From Paraburkholderia fungorum (GTDB lineage: Bacteria; Pseudomonadota; Gammaproteobacteria; Burkholderiales; Burkholderiaceae), in the NCBI RefSeq assembly GCF_902833645.1, contig NZ_CADFGE010000009.1:1-64000 (forward strand): a stretch of DNA of 64,000 bases, written 5' to 3'. The translations under genes and the position numbers were made by a program. Of the stretch, positions 8,486 to 16,894 are shown one piece after another (position 1 is the first letter of the stretch; every line of letters starts with the position of its first letter). Below the pieces are notes generated by a model. That model was given only the letters and a program-made list of their open reading frames with translations. It searched no databases and was not told the DNA's origin.

Positions 8486-8687
8486 CAGATGTCCTTTCTA
8501 CAAATTGATGCAGCAATTTCTTTCGTCGATGTAGAGCAAATACGGCACCCCCAGCGGAAGTTTCACCCCCTATCTGAAAAAATTCTCGGGGTGCCTCACA
8601 TTTGGTCAGAAGTACGAGCTTGGGCCACGCGGCTTCATTCATGTTGACGCGGCTGCACGGGAGTTTATGAGAGGGAGTGAATGGAAA

Positions 8688-8719
8688 ATAGCCGCGCAAA
8701 CAGATGTCTGCGCGGCTAT
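8688..8719 (-). terminator. Hairpin terminator after the StbC-like gene
   Basis: ATAGCCGCGCA and TGCGCGGCTAT form an 11-bp perfect stem; in the minus direction it is followed by TTTTCC. It lies just after the stop at 8764 and separates the Stb-like block from the coiled-coil block. Confidence 0.6.
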
Positions 8720-8763
8720 CGGCGTCATGCTCTGACGGGCGCTGCGGATGGCGAGGGCGGCCT

Positions 8764-9405
8764 TCAGTGGCCGATTGGTATGTGAGAAATTTGTCCGATG
8801 AGGATCGCGATCGCGGCTAGACCGACGCAGACGCTAGCGAAAGCTACTGCAAGGTGATGCACGTCGCCGCCCAGGCGCAACAAGTGGATGTAGTAGTGGC
8901 GGGCTCGGCCAAAGAACCTATCCTTGAGCGTTCCTCCTGTCTTCAACGGAGGAAGGCTGGGTTTTCCGACGTTTGCGTCTCGAAGATTCCGAACAGCCGC
9001 GTGCACATTCTTTTCGATGCGGGCAGCAATGTCTCCGAAGCGCTTGGCCTCGGCATCAGAATGCGTGCCGAGCCGTGCCCAGATGTCTACGGCCAAAGCA
9101 TCGGCAAGCTTCTTGTGAATCTCGGTTACATCGGCCGAATTGAGGACTGTTTGCACCCTATCCGGCATCGAGTCCGCCTGGTGCGCGAGGCACTCTAGCG
9201 CTTTAGCGATGGCGATCAGGGCGGCAACGGCCTCGAGGATTTGGTGATCCGCCGTGCGCCGCTGTTTATCCATTTCCTGGTAGCGGGCGTGATACGCGCG
9301 TAGTTCATCGACCGCCTCTCGCATGTCAGCGCGTAGGGCAGTGGCTTCCTCAGCCTGAAGGGCGTAAAGCGCTTCGACGGCGCCGCGCGGTCCCCCACGG
9401 AGCAC
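8764..9405 (-). CDS. StbC-like membrane-anchored coiled-coil protein
   Basis: 213 residues beginning at a GTG three bases after the StbB stop, with GGAG of the ribosome site inside the end of stbB. The body is helical with coiled-coil character (residues 15-60), ending in one strong membrane helix (VAFASVCVGLAAIAILIG). Position directly after a StbB-like ATPase, size and C-terminal anchor agree with StbC of IncW-like stb operons, whose exact role in plasmid positioning is not settled. Confidence 0.55.
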   Translation of the reverse strand: MLRGGPRGAVEALYALQAEEATALRADMREAVDELRAYHARYQEMDKQRRTADHQILEAVAALIAIAKALECLAHQADSMPDRVQTVLNSADVTEIHKKLADALAVDIWARLGTHSDAEAKRFGDIAARIEKNVHAAVRNLRDANVGKPSLPPLKTGGTLKDRFFGRARHYYIHLLRLGGDVHHLAVAFASVCVGLAAIAILIGQISHIPIGH

Positions 9406-9407
9406 GT

Positions 9408-10193
9408 TTATTTCTCCGCGTCGATGTGAACGGCCGGCAGGGCTTCCAGGTGAGCGGCAGGCAAACGGAGGGCGACGAACGCTGCATCCAGATCCAGCTT
9501 CGCGCTGGCCACGGCGCGCTGGATGCTGAGGCGGCGGATCAGGGTCAACGTTTCGGGACTGTTCGGAGCCTTGCGCAGGGCTTCATCGACCACTTTGCGG
9601 TAGTTGGTGGGGTCGCTTGATACCTCCTCGAAGGAGAGCCCTTCAGCCCGCAAGTCGGAGTGGATCGGGTTCTCGTAGATGACGAGATCGTCGTAGTAGG
9701 TGAGGCCCTTGGTCTCGGTGAGATACACGATGACGGCCTCGAACTGCTGATCGAGGTCGTCGCCCTGGTCGATGGTCGTGCGGTTGAACAAGATGCGCAG
9801 CTTTTCCGGTTGCAGACCGACCTTGCGGAGCGTCTCGATGGTTCCGAGGGTCTCTTCCTGAACTCGGCCGTCTGGCGTTGTCGGAACGATGACAATATCG
9901 AAGTCGTTGATGGCTCCGCGAACGCGGGCGAACTCTTTCATGATGTCGGCGTACTGCGAAGCGCCAACATCGACGATGAGGTCGCGGGGTTCGATGATGA
10001 TGTCATCGATCAACTTTTTAAAATCGGGGGCGCGATAGCGAACGACGTCGATGCCATAACGGCCTGCATCTTGGTTCTGTTTTTCGACCGAGAACACCCG
10101 CGGCGAGTTGAGACGGGGATGCAGCAGGGACGCGACGGTAGTGCTCTTGCCGACCATACTGGTCGAATGAATGACGAGGATCTTCAATGGCAT
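9408..10193 (-). CDS. StbB/ParA-like P-loop ATPase
   Basis: 261 residues. The N-terminus LKILVIHSTSMVGKSTTVAS is a deviant Walker A (GKST kept, the first Lys replaced), followed by DLIVDVGASQYADI as a Walker B-like strand and DFDIVIVPTTPDG. This matches MinD/ParA-type ATPases, and especially StbB of conjugative plasmids, which balances intracellular positioning and transfer. Start behind AAAGGAG. It is flanked by an HTH protein (StbA position) and a membrane protein (StbC position). ParA of a separate system is the alternative. Confidence 0.75.
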   Translation of the reverse strand: MPLKILVIHSTSMVGKSTTVASLLHPRLNSPRVFSVEKQNQDAGRYGIDVVRYRAPDFKKLIDDIIIEPRDLIVDVGASQYADIMKEFARVRGAINDFDIVIVPTTPDGRVQEETLGTIETLRKVGLQPEKLRILFNRTTIDQGDDLDQQFEAVIVYLTETKGLTYYDDLVIYENPIHSDLRAEGLSFEEVSSDPTNYRKVVDEALRKAPNSPETLTLIRRLSIQRAVASAKLDLDAAFVALRLPAAHLEALPAVHIDAEK

Positions 10194-10218
10194 GGTTGCT
10201 CCTTTGGCTCGTGGTCGA

Positions 10219-10692
10219 TTAGGTTTGAGATTGATTCTTGCGTTGTCTGTAAGCTGCTAGTTTTGCTTGATGCTCCGGGGACCCAAGCCGGTAGCGGGTC
10301 ACAACATCTTCCGCGGACGACTCAGCCCGTGTCTGGATTCTGTCGCCATCAATCGGGCACCGTTCCGTGAATGCCTCGCCAGGAGTCGGTGCTTTCTCCA
10401 CTGGCCCGACAGGGTGGAGCGAGTGTGGCGGTGCGACTCGCGCGGTTGGCAGTTGTGGCGAGGTGATGGCGGTCGTGGGGTTGGTTGACTGCGTGCGGGC
10501 AAGGCTTTTCAAGTGCTTTTGTACGCCACTTCGAGTCACCGTGAGGCCGTGCTCGAGATGGAGATACTCGGCTATTTCCTTGTAGCTCGCGCCCAGATCC
10601 TTGAGTTGCTGGATTTGGCTCGCGAGACCTGCAAGTTTTCCCTTGTTTCGCTCCTGTCGCTTTTTAGCCAAAAACTCGTGTAACGAGATCAC
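10219..10692 (-). CDS. HTH protein in the StbA position
   Basis: 157 residues from a GTG start. An HTH lies at residues 35-65 (ASYKEIAEYLHLEHGL, TRSGVQKHLKSL), preceded by a basic helix, and the tail is Pro/Thr-rich and disordered-looking. First gene of the operon, 25 bases before the ATPase. In R388, StbA is a small DNA-binding protein that occupies direct repeats upstream of its operon; the phased repeats at 10815-11010 would be the counterpart here. Homology to StbA itself is not evident from sequence alone. Confidence 0.55.
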   Translation of the reverse strand: MISLHEFLAKKRQERNKGKLAGLASQIQQLKDLGASYKEIAEYLHLEHGLTVTRSGVQKHLKSLARTQSTNPTTAITSPQLPTARVAPPHSLHPVGPVEKAPTPGEAFTERCPIDGDRIQTRAESSAEDVVTRYRLGSPEHQAKLAAYRQRKNQSQT

Positions 10693-10814
10693 GGTGTTAT
10701 TTCTGTTTATGGGTAATTGGTGTTTAGAGAATTACATAGCCCGATACAGAAAATCTGAATGATTGCCGTGGAAAGAAGGCTTTCATTAAATCGACGGAGG
10801 GAAGAAAGACAACC

Positions 10815-11010
10815 AACGTCGACTATACGAGTAGTCACGTAGATCGAAGTGGAGAGAACTGTAGAGCAACGTAGATCCGATAGGGGAGGAACGTTGAGGT
10901 TTGCCTCGCGGAGGAAGAGCAACGTAGACCTTGATCGCATACCGCCGTTGAGCATCGTAGAGCAGCGACACGAAACGTAGAAAGGTGAGGAGATACGGGG
11001 AACGTTGTAA
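10815..11010. repeat. Phased ACGTAG repeats, candidate partition/operator array
   Basis: ACGT-centred motifs (best form CAACGTAGA) start at 10816, 10837, 10869, 10891, 10922, 10955 (TCGT variant), 10975 and 11002. Two are inverted (ACGTTG at 10891 and 11002). Spacings are 21, 32, 22, 31, 33, 20 and 27 bases, nearly all whole multiples of a helical turn, so most sites face the same side of DNA. It lies 120-320 bases upstream of the StbA-like gene. Confidence 0.6.
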
Positions 11011-11489
11011 AGTGCTGCTTGGAGAGCGGAAGTGCGAACGGAATTAGGATGAGCATGCAACGCGACGCTGACGTGATCGTTCTGCACGGAGAGGAGAAAT
11101 CTCGCTGAGGCCCTTGCAGCAAGGTTCTCGATGTGATTTACTTCGGCCATTGGGACTGTGGAGTCCCACTCGGTAGTTTCCTGCGCCGCGCTGGCGGCAT
11201 GCGAATCCCTCGCCGGATTTGCTCTCCGAAGAGTCAGTTGGTAGCACTACCGCTGACCATTCTTTCAGGTGAATTCGTCGCACGACGACCACCGCGAAAA
11301 GCGAAGACGCGCGGAAGCGCGTTTTTTTTCACCCGGTTCAAATCGGACGACAATCGGACACAGAGGAAGGGCACAACCCTTACCCAGTGCGACATGGCGT
11401 CCGGTACCGGGGATCACAACGTACACAAACGGAAAGTCCGAAAGGTCGCACGACCTGCGGTAGAAGAGGCTTTTGCTGCTCGCTGAGTA

Positions 11490-11710
11490 CGTCGGTGGGT
11501 GGGCTATCTGGTCGGGTCGCAAGACCGGCGGATAGAGGGCTCTGCCTGCATGCTGCAAGGCATGTGGGAGTTGAAAGACCGAGGCCAGTACCGGGCCTAC
11601 ATCGTCGCAAGGCGAACCGGTGCAGTATGGTCCCTGCTTGAAAGGCCAGTTCCATCCCGTAGGGGAGGGAGACCCGATTAGCGTGAGCGTCGGGGTGTCG
11701 CTGTGCGGTA
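11490..11710 (+). ncRNA. Candidate structured RNA with GNRA-capped hairpins
   Basis: No credible protein frame exists here, yet stems are dense. CTATC (11504) pairs with GATAG (11531) around GGTC-GCAA-GACC (11515-11526). CATGC pairs with GCATG near 11549-11564. ACCG (11578) pairs with CGGT near 11618-11621 around AGGCC/GGCCT and CGTC-GCAA-GGCG (11603-11614). CCCGA/TCGGG (11673-11694) encloses GC-GTGA-GC. Three GNRA loops in 200 bases suggest an RNA gene or a long leader of the recombinase at 11886. I do not recognise the class. Confidence 0.4.
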
Positions 11711-11885
11711 AAAGTTGTAGTGGGAGCCGACGACATAAACGCACATTTTTACGAAGGGCTCGCTCATGCCCCTCAAACGCTACGGCAGATGTGGTACCCC
11801 GGCTAGAAAGGGCGCGCATTTCACAATGCGCAAGGCACGCGGCGAGGCGTGACCATTGTGTGATGTGCGACTTACGGAGGTTGGG

Positions 11886-13151
11886 ATGAACGCACTCGTA
11901 GTGCAAGACACGCGGACGGCGCCGCCCGCAGGGCGAACGGACGCCCATAGGGGTTGGCGGAGGGAGCTACAGACCATCGTGGACCGGCATGCTGGCATCC
12001 GGGTGAACGGCAATGTGGCGTCGCACCGGACGCGCGAGTTGAGCGCGTCAGTGCTCTTCGCGGTATTCGGCACGCTGGCAGGACTCGGCTTCAAGCTCCA
12101 GAATCCCCGTAATCTCGGTGAACGCCACGTGGAGGCGCTCGTGCGCCACTGGCACTGGCAGGGCCGGGCAGTTGCGACGATGCAAAATGAACTCTCGGTA
12201 CTGCGCAAATTCGCCATCTGGATCGGCAAGAAGGGGATGGTGCGCGCGCTTCAGGACTACCTCCCGGATGTGCCAAAGATCGACCTGCAGCGCAGGGCCG
12301 GGACCGTAGAGTCGAAGTCGTGGTCCCAGAACGGCATCAACATCGACGAGAAGATCGCTCAAGCGGACGCGCTCAATGAGCGTTTCGGCCTGATGCTTCG
12401 GCTCGCGGTCGCGTTCGGCCTGAGGCGCAAAGAAATTCTCATGCTGAAACCATGGAAATGCGACCATGGGGATTACCTTGCCGTCTACCCTAACGCGGGG
12501 CCGAAGGGCGGGCGGGCACGGAATCTGCCGCTCACGAACAGATATCAGCGCGAGGTGCTGGATTACGTAAAAGCGCGCATGCCGAAGGGCGATGCGATGG
12601 GCTGGAAGACGACGCGTCGCGGCAGGACTGCGACGCTTGCGTACAACCTCAAGGAATACGAGCGCCGTATGGAAGAAATCGGTATCACGAGGAACACAGC
12701 CGGGGTCACCGGCCACGGGTTGCGGGCGGAATTCTCGGAGAACGCTGCGATGACGAACCCGGAAAGGCCGTTCGTGCCGCCGACGCTGGGTGGGACCGCC
12801 GACCAGATGCCCGCCGAGGACCTGAATCAGGCGTTGAGCCAAGTCAGCGAAATGCTCGGCCATAGCCGCATGGGCGTCACAAGTTCGTACTACGGACACT
12901 TCGAGGGCTTTCGCCGCGCGCCCCGCAAGGTCAGTGACGAGCAACGCCAGGCGCGATCAGCGAAGTCGCGGCCGGTACCGCGTGGGGTCGGACCGGTTTC
13001 TCCTGCGGCTGGGCGTAAGGGATCTGCTCAAGAGAGGGCTGGTCGGCGGCGGACGGATGCGTTGCTCGACGTGCGGCAAATGGATCTGCCGCTTAAAGAC
13101 AGCGTGGTGCTTTTCAAACCACGCGCCCCAGAATCAGGCAAGGATAGTTAA
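11886..13151 (+). CDS. Tyrosine recombinase/integrase-domain protein
   Basis: 421 residues from the ATG behind GGAGG (11876). An N-terminal SAM-like core-binding region (LGERHVEALVRHWHWQ) is followed by the catalytic domain: Arg in AFGLRRKEILML, Lys in PKGGRARNLPL, H-G-L-R, LGHSRMG and Tyr in SSYYGHF. The last 70 residues are basic and low-complexity. This matches the integrase-domain proteins common on Burkholderia and Pseudomonas mobile elements, often not the element's own excisionase-linked integrase. No attachment site was found nearby. Confidence 0.8.
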   Translation: MNALVVQDTRTAPPAGRTDAHRGWRRELQTIVDRHAGIRVNGNVASHRTRELSASVLFAVFGTLAGLGFKLQNPRNLGERHVEALVRHWHWQGRAVATMQNELSVLRKFAIWIGKKGMVRALQDYLPDVPKIDLQRRAGTVESKSWSQNGINIDEKIAQADALNERFGLMLRLAVAFGLRRKEILMLKPWKCDHGDYLAVYPNAGPKGGRARNLPLTNRYQREVLDYVKARMPKGDAMGWKTTRRGRTATLAYNLKEYERRMEEIGITRNTAGVTGHGLRAEFSENAAMTNPERPFVPPTLGGTADQMPAEDLNQALSQVSEMLGHSRMGVTSSYYGHFEGFRRAPRKVSDEQRQARSAKSRPVPRGVGPVSPAAGRKGSAQERAGRRRTDALLDVRQMDLPLKDSVVLFKPRAPESGKDS

Positions 13152-13156
13152 GGATG

Positions 13157-13198
13157 TGGGCCTTTGGTCTTAACAATGTCCGTTAAGACCAAGGCCCA
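13157..13198 (+). terminator. Hairpin terminator after the recombinase
   Basis: Arms at 13157-13174 and 13182-13198 pair over 17 bp (TGGGCC...TTAAC with GTTAAG...GGCCCA), with one bulged T, and are followed by a T-rich tract. It lies just after the stop at 13151. Confidence 0.6.
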
Positions 13199-13324
13199 TG
13201 TATTTCTAGATAGTTTTGCATTTGTTAATATAGTCAGCCCCAGATGTAAGAACGAAATAGATTTAGTATAGTCTGGCTCCCGCAACGTGCAGTTGCTTAT
13301 CAATTCCACCTCATTTATCCGACT

Positions 13325-13804
13325 ATGCCCGTTCAAAGGCGAATCTATGCCGGTAAAGAAGTGCTTGTCTCCATGTCGCGAGACAGGCTTCTTGTCGCCC
13401 TGCGACTGGGCGACATCGCCAGGATCGTGGGCATGGAGGAAGGCACGGATCTGGATGCGCTCGTGCGCGCCGCCGGCATGCAGGATGAAGTGTGGCCGAG
13501 TCCGCTGTCGGAGGGCGTGGTCAACATGGTCAGCCTTGAGGGCGTTCGTGTGCTCATGAAGACGAAGGGTACGAACGACGCGCTGGGATTTTCTGCGTGG
13601 CTGGACGAAGAGTTTCCGGAGAACGCTGCGGTCAGCTCACTGAGCGAGGACGAACTGCTGCCGGAGAATTTGCACCGGGTTGGCGAAATACGCCAAGAAA
13701 ACCCCGACATTCAGCCGAGTGAAATCGCGAGTCGTCTTAGCATCTCGGTAGACGATGCGCAGCGATACCTCACCTACCTCGAACTACTGCGCAAACTCAA
13801 ATAG
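13325..13804 (+). CDS. Putative wHTH regulator of unknown family
   Basis: 159 residues. The first half has a short beta-rich element (RIYAGKEVLVSMSRDRLLV). The middle (VVNMVSLEGVRVLMKTKG, NDALGFSAWLDEEF) recalls the antirepressor-type DNA-binding style. The C-terminus has an HTH-like segment (NPDIQPSEIASRLSISVDDAQRYLTYLE, cited as residues 126-153). A regulator is likely; the family is not identified. It precedes the DUF1173 gene by 57 bases that contain a hairpin. Confidence 0.55.
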   Translation: MPVQRRIYAGKEVLVSMSRDRLLVALRLGDIARIVGMEEGTDLDALVRAAGMQDEVWPSPLSEGVVNMVSLEGVRVLMKTKGTNDALGFSAWLDEEFPENAAVSSLSEDELLPENLHRVGEIRQENPDIQPSEIASRLSISVDDAQRYLTYLELLRKLK

Positions 13805-13820
13805 ACCAACGCAGGTGTTC

Positions 13821-13848
13821 GCGAGCGCACCCTTCTTTGTGCGCTCGC
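13821..13848 (+). promoter_or_regulatory. Intergenic hairpin before the DUF1173 gene
   Basis: GCGAGCGCAC and GTGCGCTCGC form a perfect 10-bp stem with an 8-base loop, immediately before the ribosome site of 13862. No T-run follows, so it may be a processing or attenuation hairpin rather than a full terminator. Confidence 0.4.
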
Positions 13849-13861
13849 TGTCGGGGGAAGG

Positions 13862-15097
13862 ATGGAACACGTCGCGCACGATGAGCGCATTGATCTGGCT
13901 GGGCACACGCTGGTGCTCGAAGACATCCTTCACGAGCCGACGCGCTATCGCAAGTGGTTCGAGACGGCACGCGCCACGCACGGACATGCAAGATGCCTGT
14001 GCGTGCCAGGTGGTCGGCGACTGCAAATCCGGTTACGAGAAGGGCTCTACCATCTGGCTGTCTGGCCGGAGGACGCGCTCTCTCATCACGCGAAATGTAC
14101 TTTTCGCTTGCGCGCGGAAGCAGAAAGCGGGCGTGCGGGGTACGCCAAGGGCGCGATCATCGAGAAACCGGACGGGTCTGTCGACATCAACGCCGATGTT
14201 CCGTTGAGAGTTCGCGTCGAAGCGCGGACCGGACCGCTCGAACGCAGCGAGGAACCGAAAAGCGGCGGCAAGGGGCGGGCGAAGGTTGGCCTACTCGGCA
14301 TGCTGCATTCGCTTTGGGAACGCGCGGGCCTGAACGAGTGGCGTCCGGGATGGTCGCGTGACTGGTGGCGCTGTCGCCGCGAGCTCATCAACCTCGACGG
14401 CAAGGTGAACGGCGAGCCGGTCGAGAACGCGCTGTACTGTGTGCCCGCTTGGCGCGAAACCGATCGCGAGGGCATCGAGTTGGCGTGGGCGAAGTTCCGT
14501 TCGCGCCTCGATGCGCGTGGCGACTATCGGCTGCGTGGCATCGTCATCGGCGAACTGAAGTCGATGGATCTCTCGAAGTTCAGTTACAAGGTCAAGCTGA
14601 AGCACCACATGCATGCGTTCTTCGTCGACAAGGCCATTGTCGAGCAGGCGCAGCGGTCCGCGCCGCCAGCCGCTGCGCAGATGGGAAATCCGGATGCGCA
14701 CATCATCACAATCATGGTGGTGGAGGTCACGCGCAACGGCACGCTCAAAGGTGTGGACATGTCTTTCATGCTAACGAGCCGCCACTACATCCCGTCAGAT
14801 TCCTCGTATGAGATGCAGATGGCTGAGGCCCTGGTCGATGCGGGCCGTGCCTTCACGAAGCCGCTGCGCTATGACGGCGTTGCCGAGTTCCCTGACTTCC
14901 GCCTGCAGGATCAGGACGGTGAGTGCGTGATCGAGGTCTGGGGGATGATGGGCAATCCGGACTACGAGGCTCGCAAGGCGGAGAAGATCAAGAGTTACAA
15001 GGGGCGTGGCGTCCAGGTCATCGAATGGGACACGCGCCGCCAGATGCCAGAGTTGATGCGTGCTGGCGGCGCGGGAAAGTTGGCCCATAAAGGATGA
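13862..15097 (+). CDS. DUF1173-family protein
   Basis: 411 residues, the usual length for this family, which recurs on conjugative elements of Burkholderiaceae and Pseudomonas. Hallmarks include the N-terminal CLCVPGGRRLQIR, the central WERAGLNEW and GWSRDWWRCRREL, and a C-terminal nuclease-like stretch FPDFRL, ECVIEVWGMMGNPDYEARKAEK, VQVIEWD. That last part looks like a PD-(D/E)xK or Vsr-like fold (D..., ExWG, K). The biochemical role is unknown; the fold suggests DNA binding or cleavage. Start behind GGGGAAGG. Confidence 0.75.
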   Translation: MEHVAHDERIDLAGHTLVLEDILHEPTRYRKWFETARATHGHARCLCVPGGRRLQIRLREGLYHLAVWPEDALSHHAKCTFRLRAEAESGRAGYAKGAIIEKPDGSVDINADVPLRVRVEARTGPLERSEEPKSGGKGRAKVGLLGMLHSLWERAGLNEWRPGWSRDWWRCRRELINLDGKVNGEPVENALYCVPAWRETDREGIELAWAKFRSRLDARGDYRLRGIVIGELKSMDLSKFSYKVKLKHHMHAFFVDKAIVEQAQRSAPPAAAQMGNPDAHIITIMVVEVTRNGTLKGVDMSFMLTSRHYIPSDSSYEMQMAEALVDAGRAFTKPLRYDGVAEFPDFRLQDQDGECVIEVWGMMGNPDYEARKAEKIKSYKGRGVQVIEWDTRRQMPELMRAGGAGKLAHKG

Positions 15098-15201
15098 CTT
15101 TTCGATAATTCGCGGCAATGACGGGCGGTAGGGTAGGTGCTGGGATCGTCTATGCGGCTGGCGCGTGGACGAGTTCCCGGTCTACTCGAAAAAGGTCCTT
15201 T

Positions 15202-15936
15202 ATGCTCTACGACCACTCGTCCATGTTGCAGTTCGCCTGGGCTGCGTTTGCCGTCTTCATCTCTTACCCACTGCTGTACTGGTTCCTTCGTCGAGTGAAG
15301 AAGGTACGGTTGCGATTCAACGTGACCGTCTTCGTGGCCGTTGTCGTGGCGGGATTGCTGCCGATGGAACTCGTCGGTTACGAAGCGAACCGCGCAGCGT
15401 CGCAACTCGCAACCGTGTCCATGGTCTTCTCGGCCGAGCAGCGTATTCACGACACGATGCTGGTTTGCGAGGTCGATCCAGGCAAGGTCCCGCCGGAGCA
15501 AATCCAAGCCGCTACGCAGCGTCTCGTCGATAGCACGGCAACATGGTTCAACATCAGGAGCATGACGGAAGTCACGTCCGCGCAATGGCTTAAACGCGAT
15601 GACAGGTGCGGTGGCGGATGGCTGGCGCGCAAAAAAGTGGATACCAATCAGGCGGAGTTTCAGTCGGCAGCGGATTCGGTCAAGTGGTGGCTGATCGCCG
15701 GCCTCGTCACGGGCGTCATCGGCATCATCGCAATGTACGAGCTCGTGGTCAGTCGCCTGCGTGAGGACATGCGCGAGGTTCAGGTGGAAGAGCGCGTCGA
15801 ACTCAAGAACAGCGGCGAAGCGGTGCTGGCGCTCGTCATCTGCGCGATCGCGTTCCTGCCGTTCAGCCTGCTCTGGCTGCGCCTGTTCAAGTTCCCGAAG
15901 GCAGCAACCAGGGAACCGCGTACGAGCGCGCAATAA
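15202..15936 (+). CDS. Integral membrane protein with periplasmic domain
   Basis: 244 residues. Two N-terminal helices (FAWAAFAVFISYPLLYWFL; FVAVVVAGLLPMELVGY), a polar region of about 110 residues with three Cys, and two C-terminal helices (WWLIAGLVTGVIGIIAMYELVV; VLALVICAIAFLPFSLLWL) around a charged loop. I take the ATG at 15202 behind AAAAAGG; an upstream in-frame ATG at 15118 is less likely. It may form an operon with the secreted protein at 15950. Function unknown. Confidence 0.65.
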   Translation: MLYDHSSMLQFAWAAFAVFISYPLLYWFLRRVKKVRLRFNVTVFVAVVVAGLLPMELVGYEANRAASQLATVSMVFSAEQRIHDTMLVCEVDPGKVPPEQIQAATQRLVDSTATWFNIRSMTEVTSAQWLKRDDRCGGGWLARKKVDTNQAEFQSAADSVKWWLIAGLVTGVIGIIAMYELVVSRLREDMREVQVEERVELKNSGEAVLALVICAIAFLPFSLLWLRLFKFPKAATREPRTSAQ

Positions 15937-15949
15937 CGGAGACCACGCC

Positions 15950-16573
15950 ATGAAAGCTTTTACGTCCGTGATGAAGGTCGGCGGCGCCTTGCTGATCGCA
16001 GCGCCCGCCATCGGACTCGCAGCTACGCCGGCGGCGCGCGCGCCGGGTGCGGATGCATCGGACTATGCGCCGGTCAAACGCATGGTGATCATCCACCTCT
16101 CGCTATCCCGCGAAGGGACAGCCACACCTCTCACCACTATGGATCTGGCTGGTGTGGACGGTCGAACAATCGTCCGGACACGGCATGAGCAAGTGAGCGA
16201 CGACGTCGCGATTTGCCAGACGGCGCATGTCTCGGACGGCGAGTGTCCGGCTCAGACCGACATGCAGGTGGCTGATGATCGAACGATGAAAGTCGTCGCA
16301 ACACCGCGCGTTCAGTCCGATGGACATATCCTGGTGGACCTCGACGTGCAAAACAACCATGCGAACAACGTCGCGGTGGGCGAATTGGCCGATCGCCTCG
16401 GCAACGTCGCGTTGAAGGAGACCGTGGCGCTTCAGCCAGGTGTGGCGGTGACCGCGGCGGCCGGGAAGGGCTGGTCGGTCACGGCATCGGCGAAGGTACT
16501 GGACCTGACCGATGCTTCACAGAACGCGGCGTCGGCCTCCAATGCGGCCGCCAGCAAGACAGCCACTGAGTGA
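15950..16573 (+). CDS. Secreted protein, paralogous to 60825-61502
   Basis: 207 residues with a signal peptide (KVGGALLIAAPAIGLAATPAARA). The mature part has two conserved stretches also present in the minus-strand gene at 60825: a beta-rich VVATPRVQSDGHILVDLDV and VALQPGVAVTAAAGKGWSV. Both proteins also share a variable Cys pair in the middle. The pattern, repeated beta strands with a short linker, resembles domains of secretion or pilus accessory proteins, but I do not recognise the family. Starts 14 bases after the membrane gene, behind CGGAGA. Confidence 0.6.
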   Translation: MKAFTSVMKVGGALLIAAPAIGLAATPAARAPGADASDYAPVKRMVIIHLSLSREGTATPLTTMDLAGVDGRTIVRTRHEQVSDDVAICQTAHVSDGECPAQTDMQVADDRTMKVVATPRVQSDGHILVDLDVQNNHANNVAVGELADRLGNVALKETVALQPGVAVTAAAGKGWSVTASAKVLDLTDASQNAASASNAAASKTATE

Positions 16574-16649
16574 CCGGGATCTCGGCGCGAGAGATGCACA
16601 CGCGCACGAGGCCGGAATGATTGATACCTTCGGAAAGGAGAATGGGGTG

Positions 16650-16862
16650 ATGTCGAATACGTTTTCGAGCAAACTGGGCGCAGGCGCGCGGCTGTTCTTG
16701 GCGGCATTACTTGCCGGCGTGCTGCTTGCTGAAATGGCGGGTTGGGCTTATACGCGGATCGAACGCCATGCGCACGAGCAGTCGTTCTGCGCCTCCAAGG
16801 GCCTCGACGCGTCGGACTGCGCGAGGTTGATGGACGCCAATCGCAGATCCTGGGGCGAGTAG
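16650..16862 (+). CDS. Small single-helix membrane protein
   Basis: 70 residues from the ATG behind AAAGGAG. One membrane helix (ARLFLAALLAGVLLAEMAGWAY) is followed by a short periplasmic tail with two Cys (SFCASKGLDASDCARL). Follows the secreted protein by 76 bases and precedes 16895 by 32 bases; probably the same transcript. Function unknown. Confidence 0.6.
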   Translation: MSNTFSSKLGAGARLFLAALLAGVLLAEMAGWAYTRIERHAHEQSFCASKGLDASDCARLMDANRRSWGE

Positions 16863-16894
16863 AGCGAGCGGGAACCAGAGAAAAGGAGCGACGG

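Noticed and set aside
10815-11010. CRISPR array
   Set aside because: Repeats are only 6-9 bases, partly inverted, and spaced by helical turns; no cas genes nearby.
10707-11150. Minus-strand frame of 147 codons
   Set aside because: Overlaps the phased repeats; repeated motifs give repeated residue patterns. Its first 45 codons look slightly protein-like but lack a ribosome site.
11265-11948. Minus-strand frame of 227 codons
   Set aside because: Cys/Pro/Ser/Arg-rich, no domain, no ribosome site. It lies over the structured RNA candidate and the recombinase leader.
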